DNA of 52,635 nt from Saccoglossus kowalevskii. Its lineage: Eukaryota; Hemichordata; Enteropneusta; Harrimaniidae. The stretch covers positions 1-52,635 of the forward strand of contig NW_003142439.1 of NCBI RefSeq assembly GCF_000003605.2, in the 5' to 3' direction. Position numbers and translations under genes: made by a program. This document shows, one piece after another, positions 1-13,849 of the stretch. Numbering within the stretch: the stretch's first letter is position 1; each line of letters opens with the position of its first letter. Under the pieces are notes generated by a model. It did no database searches. It was given only the letters and a program-made list of their open reading frames with translations, and was not told the DNA's origin.

Positions 1-150
1 CAAAATATCTAGAGTAAGTTGATTTTACATTGACAGACTATCCAGAGTATGTTGACATTTACATTGACAAACTATCCAGAGTAAGTTGACTTTTACATTG
101 ACAGAACTATCCAGAGTAAGTTGACTTTTACATTGACAAACTATCCAGAG
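1..150 (+). repeat. Left edge monomers with base insertions
   Basis: The first few monomers carry extra bases relative to consensus: gacatttac, gacttttac twice, and gacagaactat. Beyond this, single-base insertions are uncommon for the next several kilobases. These may be real variants, or consensus errors where read coverage thins at a contig end. Confidence 0.6.
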
Positions 151-1044
151 TAAGTTGAGTTTACATTGACAGACTATCTAGAGTAAGTTGCCTTTACATT
201 GACAGACTATCCAGAGTAAGTTGACTTTACATTGACAGACTATCTAGAGTAAGTTGACTTTACATTGACAAACTATCCAGAGTACGTTGACTTTACATTG
301 ACAGACTATCCAGAGTAAGTTGACTTTACATTGACAGACTATCCAGAGTACGTTGACTTTACATTGATAGACTATCTAGAATAAGTTGAGTTTACATTGA
401 CTGACTAACTAGAGTAAGTTGACTTTACATTGATAGACTATCTAGAGTAAGTTGACTTTACATTGACAGACTATCCAGAGTACGTTGACTTCACATTGAC
501 AGACTATCCAGAGTAAGTTGACTTTACATTGACAGACTATTCAGAGTAAGTTGACTTTACATTGACAGACTATCCAGAGTAAGTTGAGTTTACATTGACA
601 GACTATCTAGAGTAAGTTGACTTTACATTGACAGACTATCCAGAGTATGTTGACTTTACATTGACAAACTATCCAGAGTAAGTTGACTTTACATTGACAG
701 ACTATCCAGAGTAAGTTGACTTACATTGACAGACTATCTAGAGTAAGTTGACTTTACATTGACAAACTATCCAGAGTACGTTGACTTTACATTGACAGAC
801 TATCCAGAGTAAGTTGACTTTACATTGACAGACTATCCAGAGTGCGTTGACTTCACATTGACAGACTATCCAGAGTAAGTTGACTTTACATTGACAAACT
901 ATCCAGAGTAAGTTGAGTTTACATTGACAGACTATCTAGAGTAAGTTGACTTTACATTGACAGACTATCCAGAGTATGTTGAATTTACATTGACAAACTA
1001 TCCAGAGTAAGTTGACTTTACATTGACAGACTATCCAGAGTAAG

Positions 1045-1440
1045 TTGACTTACATTGACAGACTATCTAGAGTAAGTTGACTTTACATTGACAAACTATC
1101 CAGAGTACGTTGACTTTACATTGACTGACTATCCAGAGTAAGTTGACTTTACATTGACAGACTATCCAGAGTACGTTGACTTTACATTGATAGACTATCT
1201 AGAGTAAGTTGAGTTTACATTGACTGACTAACTAGAGTAAGTTGACTTTACATTGATAGACTATCTAGAGTAAGTTGACTTTACATTGACAGACTATCCA
1301 GAGTAAGTTGACTTTACATTGACAGACTATCTAGAGTAAGTTGACTTTGCATTGATAAACTATCTAGAGTAAGTTGACTTTACATTGACTGACTATCTAG
1401 AGTAAGTTGACTTTACATTGACAGACTATCCAGAGTAAGT
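1045..1440 (+). repeat. Twelve-monomer duplicated block, copy 1
   Basis: Marker order: 32-bp ttgacttac with tctag; gacaa with gtacg; gactg; gtacg; gatag with tctag; gagttt with gactaac; gatag with tctag; gacag; tctag; tttgc with gataa; gactg with tctag. The same string starts again at 2499, an offset of 1,454 bp, with no difference I could see over about 395 bases. Truncated relatives occur around 27430, 28940, 29930 and 47640. Confidence 0.8.
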
Positions 1441-2498
1441 TGACTTTACATTGACAGACTATCCAGAGTAAGTTGACTTTACATTGACAGACTATCTAGA
1501 GTAAGTTGACTTTGCATTGATAGACTATCTAAAGTAAGTTGACTTTACATTGATAGACTATCTAGAGTAAGTTGACTTTACATTGACAAACTATCCAGAG
1601 TAAGTTTGACTTTACATTGACAGACTATCCAGAGTAAGTTGAGCTTTACATTGACAAACTATCCAGAGTAAGTTGAGTTTACATTGACAGACTATCTAGA
1701 GTAAAGTGACTTTACATTTACAGACTATCTAGAGTAAGTTGACTTTACATTGACAGACTATCCAGAGTAAGTTGACTTTACATTGACAGACTATCTAGAG
1801 TAAGTTGAGTTTACATTGATAGACTATCCAGAGTAACTTGACTTTACATTGACAGACTATCTAGAGTAAGTTGACTTTACATTGACAGACTATCTAGAGT
1901 AAGTTGAGTTTACATTGACAGACTATCCAGGGTAAGTTGACTTTACATTGACAGACTATCCAGAGTAAGTTGACTTTACATTGACAGACTATCCAGAGTA
2001 AGTTGACTTTACATTGACAGACTATCCAGAGTAAGTTGACTTTACATTGACAGACTATCTAGAGTAAGTTGAGTTTACATTGACAGACTATCCAGGGTAA
2101 GTTGACTTTACATTGACAGACTATCCAGAGTACGTTGACTTTACATTGACAGACTATCCAGAGTAAGTTGACTTTACATTGACAGACTATCCAGAGTAAG
2201 TTGACTTTACATTGACAGACTATCCAGAGTAAGTTGACTTTACATTGACAGACTATCTAGAGTAAGTTGAGTTTACATTGACAGACTATCCAGGGTAAGT
2301 TGACTTTACATTGACAGACTATCCAGAGTACGTTGACTTTTACATTGACAGACTATCCAGAGTAAGTTGAGTTTACATTGATAGACTATCTAGAGTAAGT
2401 TGACTTTACATTGACAGACTATCCAGAGTAACTTGAGTTTACATTGACAGACTATCCAGAGTAAGTTGACTTTACATTGACAGACTATCCAGAGTAAG

Positions 2499-2894
2499 TT
2501 GACTTACATTGACAGACTATCTAGAGTAAGTTGACTTTACATTGACAAACTATCCAGAGTACGTTGACTTTACATTGACTGACTATCCAGAGTAAGTTGA
2601 CTTTACATTGACAGACTATCCAGAGTACGTTGACTTTACATTGATAGACTATCTAGAGTAAGTTGAGTTTACATTGACTGACTAACTAGAGTAAGTTGAC
2701 TTTACATTGATAGACTATCTAGAGTAAGTTGACTTTACATTGACAGACTATCCAGAGTAAGTTGACTTTACATTGACAGACTATCTAGAGTAAGTTGACT
2801 TTGCATTGATAAACTATCTAGAGTAAGTTGACTTTACATTGACTGACTATCTAGAGTAAGTTGACTTTACATTGACAGACTATCCAGAGTAAGT
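2499..2894 (+). repeat. Twelve-monomer duplicated block, copy 2
   Basis: Second copy of the marker string that begins at 1045. The two diverge at the end, where this copy continues into a gacaa monomer and copy 1 into gacag. This is a local segmental duplication inside the array. Confidence 0.8.
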
Positions 2895-3242
2895 TGACTT
2901 TACATTGACAAACTATCCAGAGTAAGTTGACTTTACATTGACAGACTATCCAGAGTAAGTTGACTTTACATTGACAGACTATTCAGAGTAAGTTGACTTT
3001 ACATTGACAAACTATCTAGAGTAAGTTGACTTTACATTGACAGACTATCCAGAGTATGTTGACTTTACATTGACAAACTATCCAGAGTAAGTTGACTTTA
3101 CATTGACAGACTATCCAGAGTATGTTGACTTTACATTGACAGACTATCCAGAGTATGTTGACTTTACATTGACAAACTATCCAGAGTAAGTTTGACTTTA
3201 CATTGACAGACTATCCAGAGTAAGTTGACTTTACATTGACAA

Positions 3243-3720
3243 ACTATCCAGAGTAAGTTGAGTTTACATTGACAGACTATCTAGAGTAAGTTGACTTTAC
3301 ATTGACAAACTATCCAGAGTATGTTGAATTTACATTGACAAACTATCCAGAGTAAGTTGACTTTACATTGACAGACTATCCAGAGTAAGTTGACTTACAT
3401 TGACAGACTATCTAGAGTAAGTTGACTTTACATTGACAAACTATCCAGAGTACGTTGACTTTACATTGACTGACTATCCAGAGTAAGTTGACTTTACATT
3501 GACAGACTATCCAGAGTACGTTGACTTTACATTGATAGACTATCTAGAGTAAGTTGAGTTTACATTGACTGACCACCTAGAGTAAGTTGACTTTACATTG
3601 ACAGACTATCTAGAGTAAGTTGACTTTACATTTACAGACTATCAAGAGTAAGTTGACTTTACATTGACAGACTATCCAGAGTAAGTTGACTTTACATTGA
3701 CAGACTATCTAGAGTAAGTT
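3243..3720 (+). repeat. Dispersed 478-bp segment, copy 1 of 3
   Basis: The segment carries two rare markers in a fixed order: gtatg followed by ttgaattt (instead of ttgacttt), and further on catttacag with tatcaagag. Between them lie the 32-bp monomer, gacaa/gtacg, gactg, gtacg, gatag, and gagttt with gaccacc. The same string is found at 28801-29278 (offset 25,558) and 44043-44520 (offset 40,800). Shared private changes make this a duplication rather than convergence. Confidence 0.85.
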
Positions 3721-3983
3721 GACTTTACATTGATAGACTATCTAGAGTAAGTTGACTTTACATTGACAGACTATCCAGAGTAAGTTGACTTTACATTGAC
3801 AGACTATCTAGAGTAAGTTGACTTTGCATTGATAAACTATCTAGAGTAAGTTGACTTTACATTGACTGACTATCTAGAGTAAGTTGACTTTACATTGACA
3901 GACTATCCAGAGTAATGTTGACTTTACATTGACAGACTATCCAGAGTACGTTGACTTTACTTTGATAGACTATCTAGAGTAAG

Positions 3984-4002
3984 TTGAGTTTACTAGAGTA
4001 AG
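3984..4002 (+). repeat. 19-bp truncated monomer
   Basis: Reads ttgagtttac directly followed by tagagtaag, so 14 bases are missing. It equals a gagttt/gactaac/tag monomer from which the bases between two AC dinucleotides have been removed, as in microhomology-mediated deletion. The same junction recurs at 48621 and 49365, and a variant (tttattagag) at 41734. All are followed by a gatag/tctag monomer and then a gtgcg monomer, or one close to it, so the deletion arose once and spread. Confidence 0.85.
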
Positions 4003-5683
4003 TTGACTTTACATTGATAGACTATCTAGAGTAAGTTGACTTTACATTGACAGACTATCCAGAGTGCGTTGACTTCACATTGACAGACTATCCAGAGTAA
4101 GTTGACTTTACATTGACAGACTATTCAGAGTAAGTTGACTTTACATTGACAGACTATCCAGAGTAAGTTGAGTTTACATTGACAGACTATCTAGAGTAAG
4201 TTGACTTTACATTGACAGACTATCCAGAGTATGTTGACTTTACATTGACAAACTATCCAGAGTAAGTTGACTTTACATTGACAGACTATCCAGAGTAAGT
4301 TGACTTACATTGACAGACTATCTAGAGTAAGTTGACTTTACATTGACAAACTATCCAGAGTACGTTGACTTTACATTGACAGACTATCCAGAGTAAGTTG
4401 ACTTTACATTGACAGACTATCCAGAGTACGTTGACTTTACATTGATAGACTATCTAGAGTAAGTTGACTTTACATTGACAGACTATCCAGAGTAAGTTGA
4501 CTTTACATTGACAGACTATCTAGAGTAAGTTGACTTTGCATTGATAAACTATCTAGAGTAAGTTGACTTTACATTGACTGACTATCTAGAGTAAGTTGAC
4601 TTTACATTGACAGACTATCCAGAGTAAGTTGACTTTGCATTGATAGACTATCTAGAGTAAGTTGACTTTACATTGACAGACTATCTAGAGTAAGTTGACT
4701 TTGCATTGATAGACTATCTAAAGTAAGTTGACTTTACATTGACAGACTATTCAGAGTAAGTTGAGTTTACATTGACAGACTATCTAGAGTAAGTTGACTT
4801 TACATTGACAGACTATCCAGAGTATGTTGACTTCACATTGACAGACTATCCAGAGTATGTTGACTTTACATTGACAAACTATCCAGAGTAAGTTGACTTT
4901 ACATTGACAGACTATTCAGAGTAAGTTGACTTTACATTGACAGACTATCCAGAGTAAGTTGAGTTTACATTGACAGACTATCTAGAGTAAGTTGACTTTA
5001 CATTGACAGACTATCCAGAGTATGTTGACTTTACATTGACAAACTATCCAGAGTAAGTTGACTTTACATTGACAGACTATCCAGAGTAAGTTGACTTACA
5101 TTGACAGACTATCTAGAGTAAGTTGACTTTACATTGACAAACTATCCAGAGTACGTTGACTTTACATTGACTGACTATCCAGAGTATGTTGACTTTACAT
5201 TGACAAACTATCCAGAGTAAGTTGACTTTACGTTGACAGACTATCTAGAGTAAGTTGACTTTACATTGACAGACTATCCAGAGTAAGTTGACTTTACATT
5301 GACAGACTATCTAGAGTAAGTTGACTTTACATTGACAGACTATCCAGAGTACGTTGACTTTACATTGACAGACTATCCAGAGTAAGTTGACTTTACATTG
5401 ACAGACTATCCAGAGTACGTTGACTTTACATTGATAGACTATCTAGAGTAAGTAGACTTTACATTGACAGACTATCCAGAGTAAGTTGACTTTACATTGA
5501 CAGACTATCTAGAGTAAGTTGACTTTGCATTGATAAACTATCTAGAGTAAGTTGACTTTACATTGACTGACTATGTAGAGTAAGTTGACTTTACATTGAC
5601 AGACTATCCAGAGTAAGTTGACTTTGCATTGATAGACTATCTAGAGTAAGTTGACTTTACATTGACAGACTATCTAGAGTAAG

Positions 5684-5880
5684 TTGACTTTGCATTGATA
5701 GACTATCTAAAGTAAGTTGACTTTACATTGACAGACTATTCAGAGTAAGTTGAGTTTACATTGACTGACTATCTAAAGTAAGTTGACTTTACATTGACAG
5801 ACTATCCAGAGTACGTTGACTTACATTGACATACTATCTAGAGTAAGTTGAGTTTACATTGACTGACCACCTAGAGTAAG
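5684..5880 (+). repeat. 197-bp six-monomer marker block, copy 1 of 9
   Basis: Six monomers in fixed order: tttgc/gatag/tctaaag; gacag/ttcagag; gagttt/gactg/tctaaag; gacag/ccag/gtacg; 32-bp ttgacttac/gacatac/tctag; gagttt/gactgaccacctag. The total is 5 x 33 + 32 = 197 bp. It is the most recognisable signature of dialect A and recurs with the same length at eight further places. Confidence 0.9.
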
Positions 5881-6829
5881 TTGACTTTACATTGATAGAC
5901 TATCTAGAGTAAGTTGACTTTACATTGACAAAACTATCCAGAGTAAGTTGAGTTTACATTGACAGACTATCCAGAGTAAGTTGACTTTACATTGACAGAC
6001 TATCTAGAGTAAGTTGACTTTGCATTGATAAACTATCTAGAGTAAGTTGACTTTACATTGACAGACTATCCAGAGTAAGTTGACTTTACATTGACAGACT
6101 ATCTAGAGTAAGTTGACTTTGCATTGACAAACTATCTAGAGTAAGTTGACTTTACATTGACAGACTATCTAGAGTAAGTTGACTTTACATTGACAGACTA
6201 TCCAGAGTAAGTTGACTTTACATTGACAGACTATCCAGAGTAAGTTGAGTTTACATTGACAGACTATCTAGAGTAAGTTGACTTTACATTGACAGACTAT
6301 CCAGAGTATGTTGACTTTACATTGACAAACTATCCAGAGTAAGTTGAGTTTACATTGACAGACTATCCAGAGTAAGTTGACTTTACATTGACAGACTATC
6401 TAGAGTAAGTTGACTTTACATTGACAGACTATCCAGAGTACGTTGACTTTACATTGACTGACTATCCAGAGTAAGTTGACTTTACATTGACAGACTATCC
6501 AGAGTACGTTGACTTTACATTGATAGACTATCTAGAGTAAGTTGAATTTACATTGACTGACTAACTAGAGTAAGTTGACTTTACATTGATAGACTATCTA
6601 GAGTAAGTTGACTTTACATTGACAGACTATCCAGAGTAAGTTGACTTTACATTGACAGACTATCTAGAGTAAGTTGACTTTACATTGACAGACTATCCAG
6701 AGTAAGTTGACTTTACATTGACTGACTATCCAGAGTAAGTTGACATTACATTGACAGACTATCCAGAGTAAGTTGACTTTACATTGACAGACTATCCAGA
6801 GTACGTTGACTTTACATTGACAGACTATC

Positions 6830-7300
6830 CAGAGTAAGTTGAGTTTACATTGATAGACTAACTAGAGTAGTTGACTTTACATTGACAGACTATCTAGAGT
6901 AAGTTGACTTTACATTGACAGACTATCCAGAGTAAGTTGACTTTACATTGACAGACTATCTAGAGTAAGTTGAGTTTACATTGACAGACTATCCAGAGTA
7001 AGTTGACTTTACATTGACAGACTATCTAGAGTAAGTTGACTTTACATTGACAGACTATCTAGAGTAAGTTGAGTTTACATTGACAGACTATCCAGTGTAA
7101 GTTGACTTTACATTGACAGACTATCCAGAGTAAGTTGACTTTACATTGACAGACTATCCAGAGTAAGTTGACTTACATTGGCAGACTATCTAGAGTAAGT
7201 TGACTTTACATTGACAGACTATCTAGAGTAAGTTGACTTTGCATTGACAAACTATCCAGAGTAAGTTGAGTTTACATTGACAGACTATCTAGAGTAAGTT
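6830..7300 (+). repeat. Short dialect B insertion inside dialect A
   Basis: This stretch has a gtag monomer (near 6868), a ccagtg monomer (near 7093) and a 32-bp monomer with ggcag (near 7170) followed by tttgc with gacaa. These are markers otherwise concentrated in 9.2-12.2, 18.6-24.2 and 32-38.8 kb. Dialect A markers resume after about 7.6 kb, so this looks like a block transferred by unequal exchange or gene conversion. Confidence 0.7.
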
Positions 7301-8221
7301 GACTTTACATTGACAGACTATCCAGAGTAAGTTGACTTTACATTGACAGACTATCTAGAGTAAGTTGAGTTTACATTGACAGACTATCCAGAGTAAGTTG
7401 ACTTTACATTGATAGACTATCTAGAGTAAGTTGACTTTACATTGACATACTATCAAGAGTAAGTTGAGTTTACATTGACAGACTATCCAGAGTAAGTTGA
7501 CTTTACATTGAAAGACTATCCAGAGTAAGTTGACTTTACATTGACAAACTATCCAGAGTAAGTTGAGTTTACATTGACAGACTATCCAGAGTAAGTTGAC
7601 TTTACATTGACAGACTATCTAGAGTAAGTTGAGTTTACATTGATAAACTATCCAGAGTGCGTTGACTTCACATTGACAGACTATCCAGAGTAAGTTGACT
7701 TTACATTGACAGACTATTCAGAGTAAGTTGACTTTACATTGACAGACTATCCAGAGTAAGTTGAGTTTACATTGACAGACTATCTAGAGTAAGTTGACTT
7801 TACATTGACAGACTATCCAGAGTATGTTGACTTTACATTGACAAACTATCCAGAGTAAGTTGACTTTACATTGACAGACTATCCAGAGTAAGTTGACTTA
7901 CATTGACAGACTATCTAGAGTAAGTTGACTTTACATTGACAAACTATCCAGAGTACGTTGACTTTACATTGACAGACTATCCAGAGTAAGTTGACTTTAC
8001 ATTGACAGACTATCCAGAGTACGTTGACTTTACATTGATAGACTATCTAGAGTAAGTTGAGTTTACATTGATAAACTATCTAGAGTAAGTTGACTTTACA
8101 TTGACTGACTATCTAGAGTAAGTTGACTTTACATTGACAGACTATCCAGAGTAAGTTGACTTTGCATTGATAGACTATCTAGAGTAAGTTGACTTTACAT
8201 TGACAGACTATCTAGAGTAAG

Positions 8222-8418
8222 TTGACTTTGCATTGATAGACTATCTAAAGTAAGTTGACTTTACATTGACAGACTATTCAGAGTAAGTTGAGTTTACATT
8301 GACTGACTATCTAAAGTAAGTTGACTTTACATTGACAGACTATCCAGAGTACGTTGACTTACATTGACATACTATCTAGAGTAAGTTGAGTTTACATTGA
8401 CTGACCACCTAGAGTAAG
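8222..8418 (+). repeat. 197-bp six-monomer marker block, copy 2 of 9
   Basis: Same six markers, order and length as the block at 5684. It starts 2,538 bp further on, with no difference apparent by eye. Confidence 0.9.
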
Positions 8419-9279
8419 TTGACTTTACATTGATAGACTATCTAGAGTAAGTTGACTTTACATTGACAGACTATCAAGAGTAAGTTGACTTTACATTGAC
8501 AGACTATCCAGAGTAAGTTGAGTTTACATTGACAGACTATCCAGAGTACGTTGACTTTACATTGACAGACTATCCAGAGTAAGTTGACTTTACATTGACA
8601 GACTATCTAGACTATCTAGAGTAAGTTGACTTTACATTGACAGACTATCCAGAGTAAGTTGACTTTACATTGACAAACTATCCAGAGTAAGTTGACTTTA
8701 CATTGACAGACTATCCAGAGTAAGTTGACTTACATTGACAGACTATCTAGAGTAAGTTGACATTACATTGACAAACTATCCAGAGTAAGTTGAGTTTACA
8801 TTGACAGACTATCTAGAGTAAGTTGACTTTACATTGACAGACTATCCAGAGTATGTTGACTTTACATTGACAAACTATCCAGAGTAAGTAGACTTTACAT
8901 TGACAGACTATCCAGAGTAAGTTGACTTTACATTGACAAACTATCCAGAGTAAGTTGAGTTTACATTGACAGACTATCTAGAGTAAGTTGACTTTACATT
9001 GACAGACTATCCAGAGTAAGTTGACTTTACATTGACAGACTATCCAGAGTAAGTTGACTTTACATTGACGGACTATCTAGAGTAAGTTGACTTTACATTG
9101 ACAGACTATCTAGAGTAAGTTGACTTTACATTGACAGACTATCCAGAGTAAGTTGACTTTGCATTGACAAACTATCCAGAGTAAGTTGACTTTACATTGA
9201 CAGACTATCTAGAGTAAGTTGACTTTGCATTGACAGACTATCCAGAGTACGTTGACTTTACATTGACAGACTATCCAGA

Positions 9280-9610
9280 GTAAGTTGAGTTTACATTGAT
9301 AGACTATCTAGAGTAGTTGACTTTACATTGACAGACTATTCAGAGTAACTTGAGTTTACATTGACAGACTATCCAGAGTAAGTTGACTTTACATTGACAG
9401 ACTATCTAGAGTAAGTTGAGTTTACATTGATAGACTATCTAGAGTAGTTGACTTTACATTGACAGACTATCCAGAGTAAGTTGACTTTACATTGACAGAC
9501 TATCCAGAGTAAGTTGAGTTTACATTGATAGACTATCTAGAGTAGTTGACTTTACATTGACAGACTATCTAGAGTAAGTTGACTTACATTGGCAGACTAT
9601 TTAGAGTAAG
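9280..9610 (+). repeat. gtag-rich block, copy 1 of 3
   Basis: Three 32-bp monomers of the form gagttt/gatag/tctag/gtag alternate with ordinary monomers and one gtaac monomer. The run ends in the ttgacttac monomer with ggcag. The same series is at 23180-23500 and 52150-52470. In these blocks gtag is tied to the gagttt+gatag+tctag combination, so it is one monomer lineage. Confidence 0.8.
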
Positions 9611-9897
9611 TTGACTTTACATTGACAGACTATCTAGAGTAAGTTGACTTTGCATTGACAAACTATCCAGAGTAAGTTGAGTTTACATTGACAGACTATC
9701 TAGAGTAAGTTGACTTTACATTGACTGACTATCCAGAGTAAGTTGACTTTACATTGACAGACTATCTAGAGTAAGTTGACTTTACATTGACAGACTATCC
9801 AGAGTAAGTTGACTTTACATTGACAGACTATCTAGAGTAAGTTGACTTTACATTGACAGACTATCTAGAGTAAGTTGAGTTTACATTGACAGACTAT

Positions 9898-10930
9898 CCA
9901 GTGTAAGTTGACTTTACATTGACAGACTATCCAGAGTAAGTTGACTTTACATTGACAGACTATCCAGAGTAAGTTGACTTTACATTGACAGACTATCCAG
10001 AGTAAGTTGACTTTACATTGACAGACTATCTAGAGTAAGTTGAGTTTACATTGACAGACTATCCAGGGTAAGTTGACTTTACATTGACAGACTATCCAGA
10101 GTAAGTTGACTTTACATTGACAGACTATCCAGAGTAAGTTGACTTTACATTGACAGACTATCCAGAGTAAGTTGACTTTACATTGACGGACTATCTAGAG
10201 TAAGTTGACATTACATTGACAGACTATCTAGAGTAAGTTGACTTTACATTGACAGACTATCCAGAGTAAGTTGACTTTACATTGACAGACTATCTAGAGT
10301 AAGTTGACTTACATTGACAGACTATCTAGAGTAAGTTGACTTTACATTGACAGACTATCCAGAGTAAGTTGACTTTGCATTGACAAACTATCCAGAGTAA
10401 GTTGACTTTACATTGACAGACTATCTAGAGTAAGTTGACTTTACATTGACAGACTATCCAGAGTACGTTGACTTTACATTGACAGACTATCCAGAGTAAG
10501 TTGAGTTTACATTGATAGACTATCTAGAGTAGTTGACTTTACATTGACAGACTATCCAGAGTAAGTTGAGTTTACATTGACAGACTATCCAGAGTAAGTT
10601 GACTTTACATTGACAGACTATCCAGAGTAAGTTGAGTTTACATTGATAGACTATCTAAAGTAGTTGACTTTACATTGACAGACTATCCAGAGTAAGTTGA
10701 CTTTACATTGACAGACTATCCAGAGTAAGTTGAGTTTACATTGATAGACTATCTAGAGTAGTTGACTTTACATTGACAGACTATCTAGAGTAAGCTGACT
10801 TACATTGGCAGACTATCTAGAGTAAGTTGACTTTACATTGACAGACTATCTAGAGTAAGTTGACTTTGCATTGACAAACTATCCAGAGTAAGTTGAGTTT
10901 ACATTGACAGACTATCTAGAGTAAGTTGAC
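9898..10930 (+). repeat. 1.03-kb duplication, copy 1 (partner at 21760)
   Basis: Begins at a ccagtg monomer and runs through gagttt/ccaggg, gacgg/tctag, gacatt, the 32-bp monomer, tttgc/gacaa, gtacg, three gtag monomers and the unusual taagctgacttacattggcag. Checked landmarks, including the private taagctgac, are all offset by exactly 11,862 bp from the partner. This implies no net length change over about 1 kb. Beyond 10930 the partner gains one extra monomer. Confidence 0.85.
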
Positions 10931-11198
10931 TTTACATTGACAGACTATCCAGAGTAAGTTGACTTTACATTGACAGACTATCTAGAGTAAGTTGACTTTA
11001 CATTGACAGACTATCCAGAGTAAGTTGACTTTACATTATCAGACTATCTAGAGTAAGTTGACTTTGCATTGATAAACTATCCAGAGTAAGTTGACTTTAC
11101 ATTGACAGACTATCCAGAGTAAGTTGACTTTACATTGACAGACTATCTAGAGTAAGTTGACTTTACATTGACAGACTATCCAGAGTAAGTTGACTTTA

Positions 11199-12030
11199 CA
11201 TTCACTGACTATCTGGAGTAAGTTGACTTTACATTGACAGACTATCTAGAGTAAGTTGACTTTACATTTAAAGACTATCTAGAGTAAGTTGACTTTACAT
11301 TGACAGACTATCCAGAGTAAGTTGACTTTACATTGACAGACTATCTAGAGTAAGTTGAGTTTACATTGACAGACTATCCAGTGTAAGTTGACTTTACATT
11401 GACAGACTATCCAGAGTAAGTTGACTTTACATTGACAGACTATCCAGAGTAAGTTGACTTTACATTGACAGACTATCCAGAGTAAGTTGACTTTACATTG
11501 ACAGACTATCTAGAGTAAGTTGAGTTTACATTGACAGACTATCCAGGGTAAGTTGACTTTACATTGACAGACTATCCAGAGTAAGTTGACTTTACATTGA
11601 CAGACTATCCAGAGTAAGTTGACTTTACATTGACAGACTATCCAGAGTAAGTTGACTTTACATTGACGAACTATCTAGAGTAAGTTGACTTTACATTGAC
11701 AGACTATCTAGAGTAAGTTGACTTTACATTGACAGACTATCCAGAGTAAGTTGACTTTACATTGACAGACTATCTAGAGTAAGTTGACTTACATTGACAG
11801 ACTATCTAGAGTAAGTTGACTTTACATTGACAGACTATACAGAGTAAGTTGACTTTGCATTGACAAACTATCCAGAGTAAGTTGACTTTACATTGACAGA
11901 CTATCTAGAGTAAGTTGACTTTACATTGACAGACTATCCAGAGTACGTTGACTTTACATTGACAGACTATCCAGAGTAAGTTGAGTTTACATTGATAGAC
12001 TATCTAGAGTAGTTGACTTTACATTGACAG
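11199..12030 (+). repeat. 791-bp HOR relative with ctgg head
   Basis: Starts with cattcactg and tatctggag, then tctag, catttaaag, ccag, tctag and gagttt/ccagtg (11378). The remaining monomers follow the order of the 724-bp and 791-bp units, with gacga in place of gacgg and a private ctatacagag. It ends in the gtacg and gtag monomers. It shows that the 791-bp unit is the 724-bp core plus an added head. Confidence 0.75.
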
Positions 12031-12177
12031 ACTATCCAGAGTAAGTTGACTTTACATTGACAGACTATCCAGAGTAAGTTGACTTTACATTGACAGACTA
12101 TCCAGAGTAAGTTGACTTTACATTGACAGACTATCCAGAGTAAGTTGACTTTACATTGACAGACTATCCAGAGTATG

Positions 12178-12275
12178 TTGACTTTACATCCACAAACTTT
12201 CTAGAGTAAGTCGATATTACATCGCCAGATTTTCCGGATAAAGTGGACTTGCATTGACAGACTATCTAGAGTAAG
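12178..12275 (+). repeat. Divergent island 1 (three monomers)
   Basis: The first copy has tacatccacaaactttc. The second (12211-12243) reads tcgatattac, then atcgccagattttccgg, then ataaag, and has a CG at monomer positions 25-26 where neighbours have CA or TA. The third is a 32-bp tggacttgc monomer. Normal monomers resume at once. The second and third closely resemble the last two monomers of the island ending at 35144, so both islands derive from one ancestral segment. Confidence 0.85.
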
Positions 12276-13840
12276 TTGACTTTACATTGACAGACTATCC
12301 AGAGTAAGTTGACTTTACATTGACAGACTATCTAGAGTAAGTTGACTTTACATTGACAGACTATCCAGAGTAAGTTGACTTTACATTGATAGACTATCTA
12401 GAGTAAGTTGAGTTTACATTGACTGACTATCTAGAGTAAGTTGACTTTACATTGATAGACTATCTAGAGTAAGTTGACTTTACATTGACAGACTATCCAG
12501 AGTAAGTTGACTTTACATTGACAGACTATCTAGAGTAAGTTGACTTTGCATTGACAGACTATCTAGAGTAAGTTGACTTTACATTGACTGACTATCTAGA
12601 GTAAGTTGACTTTACATTGACAAACTATCCAGAGTAAGTTGACTTTACATTGACTGACTATCTAGATTAAGTTGATTTTACATTGACAGACTATCCAGAG
12701 TAAGTTGACTTTACATTGACAAACTATCCAGAGTACGTTGACTTCACATTGACAGACTATCCAGAGTAAGTTGACTTTACATTGACTGACTATCTAGAGT
12801 AAGTTGACTTTACATTGACAGACTATCCAGAGTAAGTTGACTTTACATTGACGGACTATCTAGAGTCAGTTGACTTTACATTGACAGACTATCCAGAGTA
12901 AGTTGACTTTACATTGACAAACTATCCAGAGTAAGTTGACTTTACATTGACAGACTATCCAGAGTAAGTTGACTTTACATTGACAGACTATCCAGAGTAA
13001 GTTGACTTTACATTGACAGACTATCTAGAGTAAGTTGAGTTTACATTGACAGACTATCCAGAGTACGTTGACTTTACATTGACAGACTATCTAGAGTAAG
13101 TTGACTTTGCATTGATAAACTATCTAGAGTAAGTTGACTTTACATTGACAGACTATCCAGAGTAAGTTGAGTTTACATTGACAGACTATCCAGAGTAAGT
13201 TGACTTTACATTGACAGACTATCTAGAGTAAGTTGACTTTGCATTGATAAACTATCTAGAGTAAGTTGACTTTACATTGACAGACTATCCAGAGTAAGTT
13301 GACTTTACATTGACAGACTATCTAGAGTAAGTTGACTTTGCATTGACAAACTATCTAGAGTAAGTTGACTTTACATTGACAGACTATCTAGAGTAAGTTG
13401 ACTTTACATTGACAGACTATCCAGAGTAAGTTGACTTTACATTGACAGACTATCTAGAGTAAGTTGAGTTTACATTGACAGACTATCCAGAGTAAGTTGA
13501 CTTTACATTGACAGACTATCCAGAGTAAGTTGACTTTACATTGACAGACTATCTAGAGTAAGTTGACTTTGCATTGACAAACTATCTAGAGTAAGTTGAC
13601 TTTACATTGACAGACTATCTAGAGTAAGTTGACTTTACATTGACAGACTATCCAGAGTAAGTTGACTTTACATTGACAGACTATCTAGAGTAAGTTGAGT
13701 TTACATTGACAGACTATCCAGAGTAAGTTGACTTTACATTGACAGACTATCTAGAGTAAGTTGACTTTGCATTGATAAACTATCTAGAGTAAGTTGACTT
13801 TACATTGACAGACTATCTAGAGTAAGTTGAGTTTACATTG
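12276..13840 (+). repeat. Array segment, mixed markers
   Basis: Ordinary monomers with gactg, gataa, tttgc, gacgg (with gagtcag) and gacaa variants, including repeats of the pair tttgc/gataa plus gacag around 13100-13790. No clear long HOR was delimited here and no gene-like sequence is visible. Confidence 0.65.
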
Positions 13841-13849
13841 ACAGACTAT

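Larger units (their letters stand above)
1..6830 (+). repeat. Array segment, dialect A
   Basis: This stretch is built from monomers marked by gtatg followed by a gacaa monomer, gtacg followed by gacag, gactg or gatag monomers, the 32-bp ttgacttac monomer, gactaac or gaccacc monomers after gagttt, and pairs of tttgc+gataa with gactg. The same markers recur in the same order many times, for example around 1045-1440, 2499-2894, 3391-3590 and 4300-4460. No gene-like sequence is visible. Confidence 0.8.
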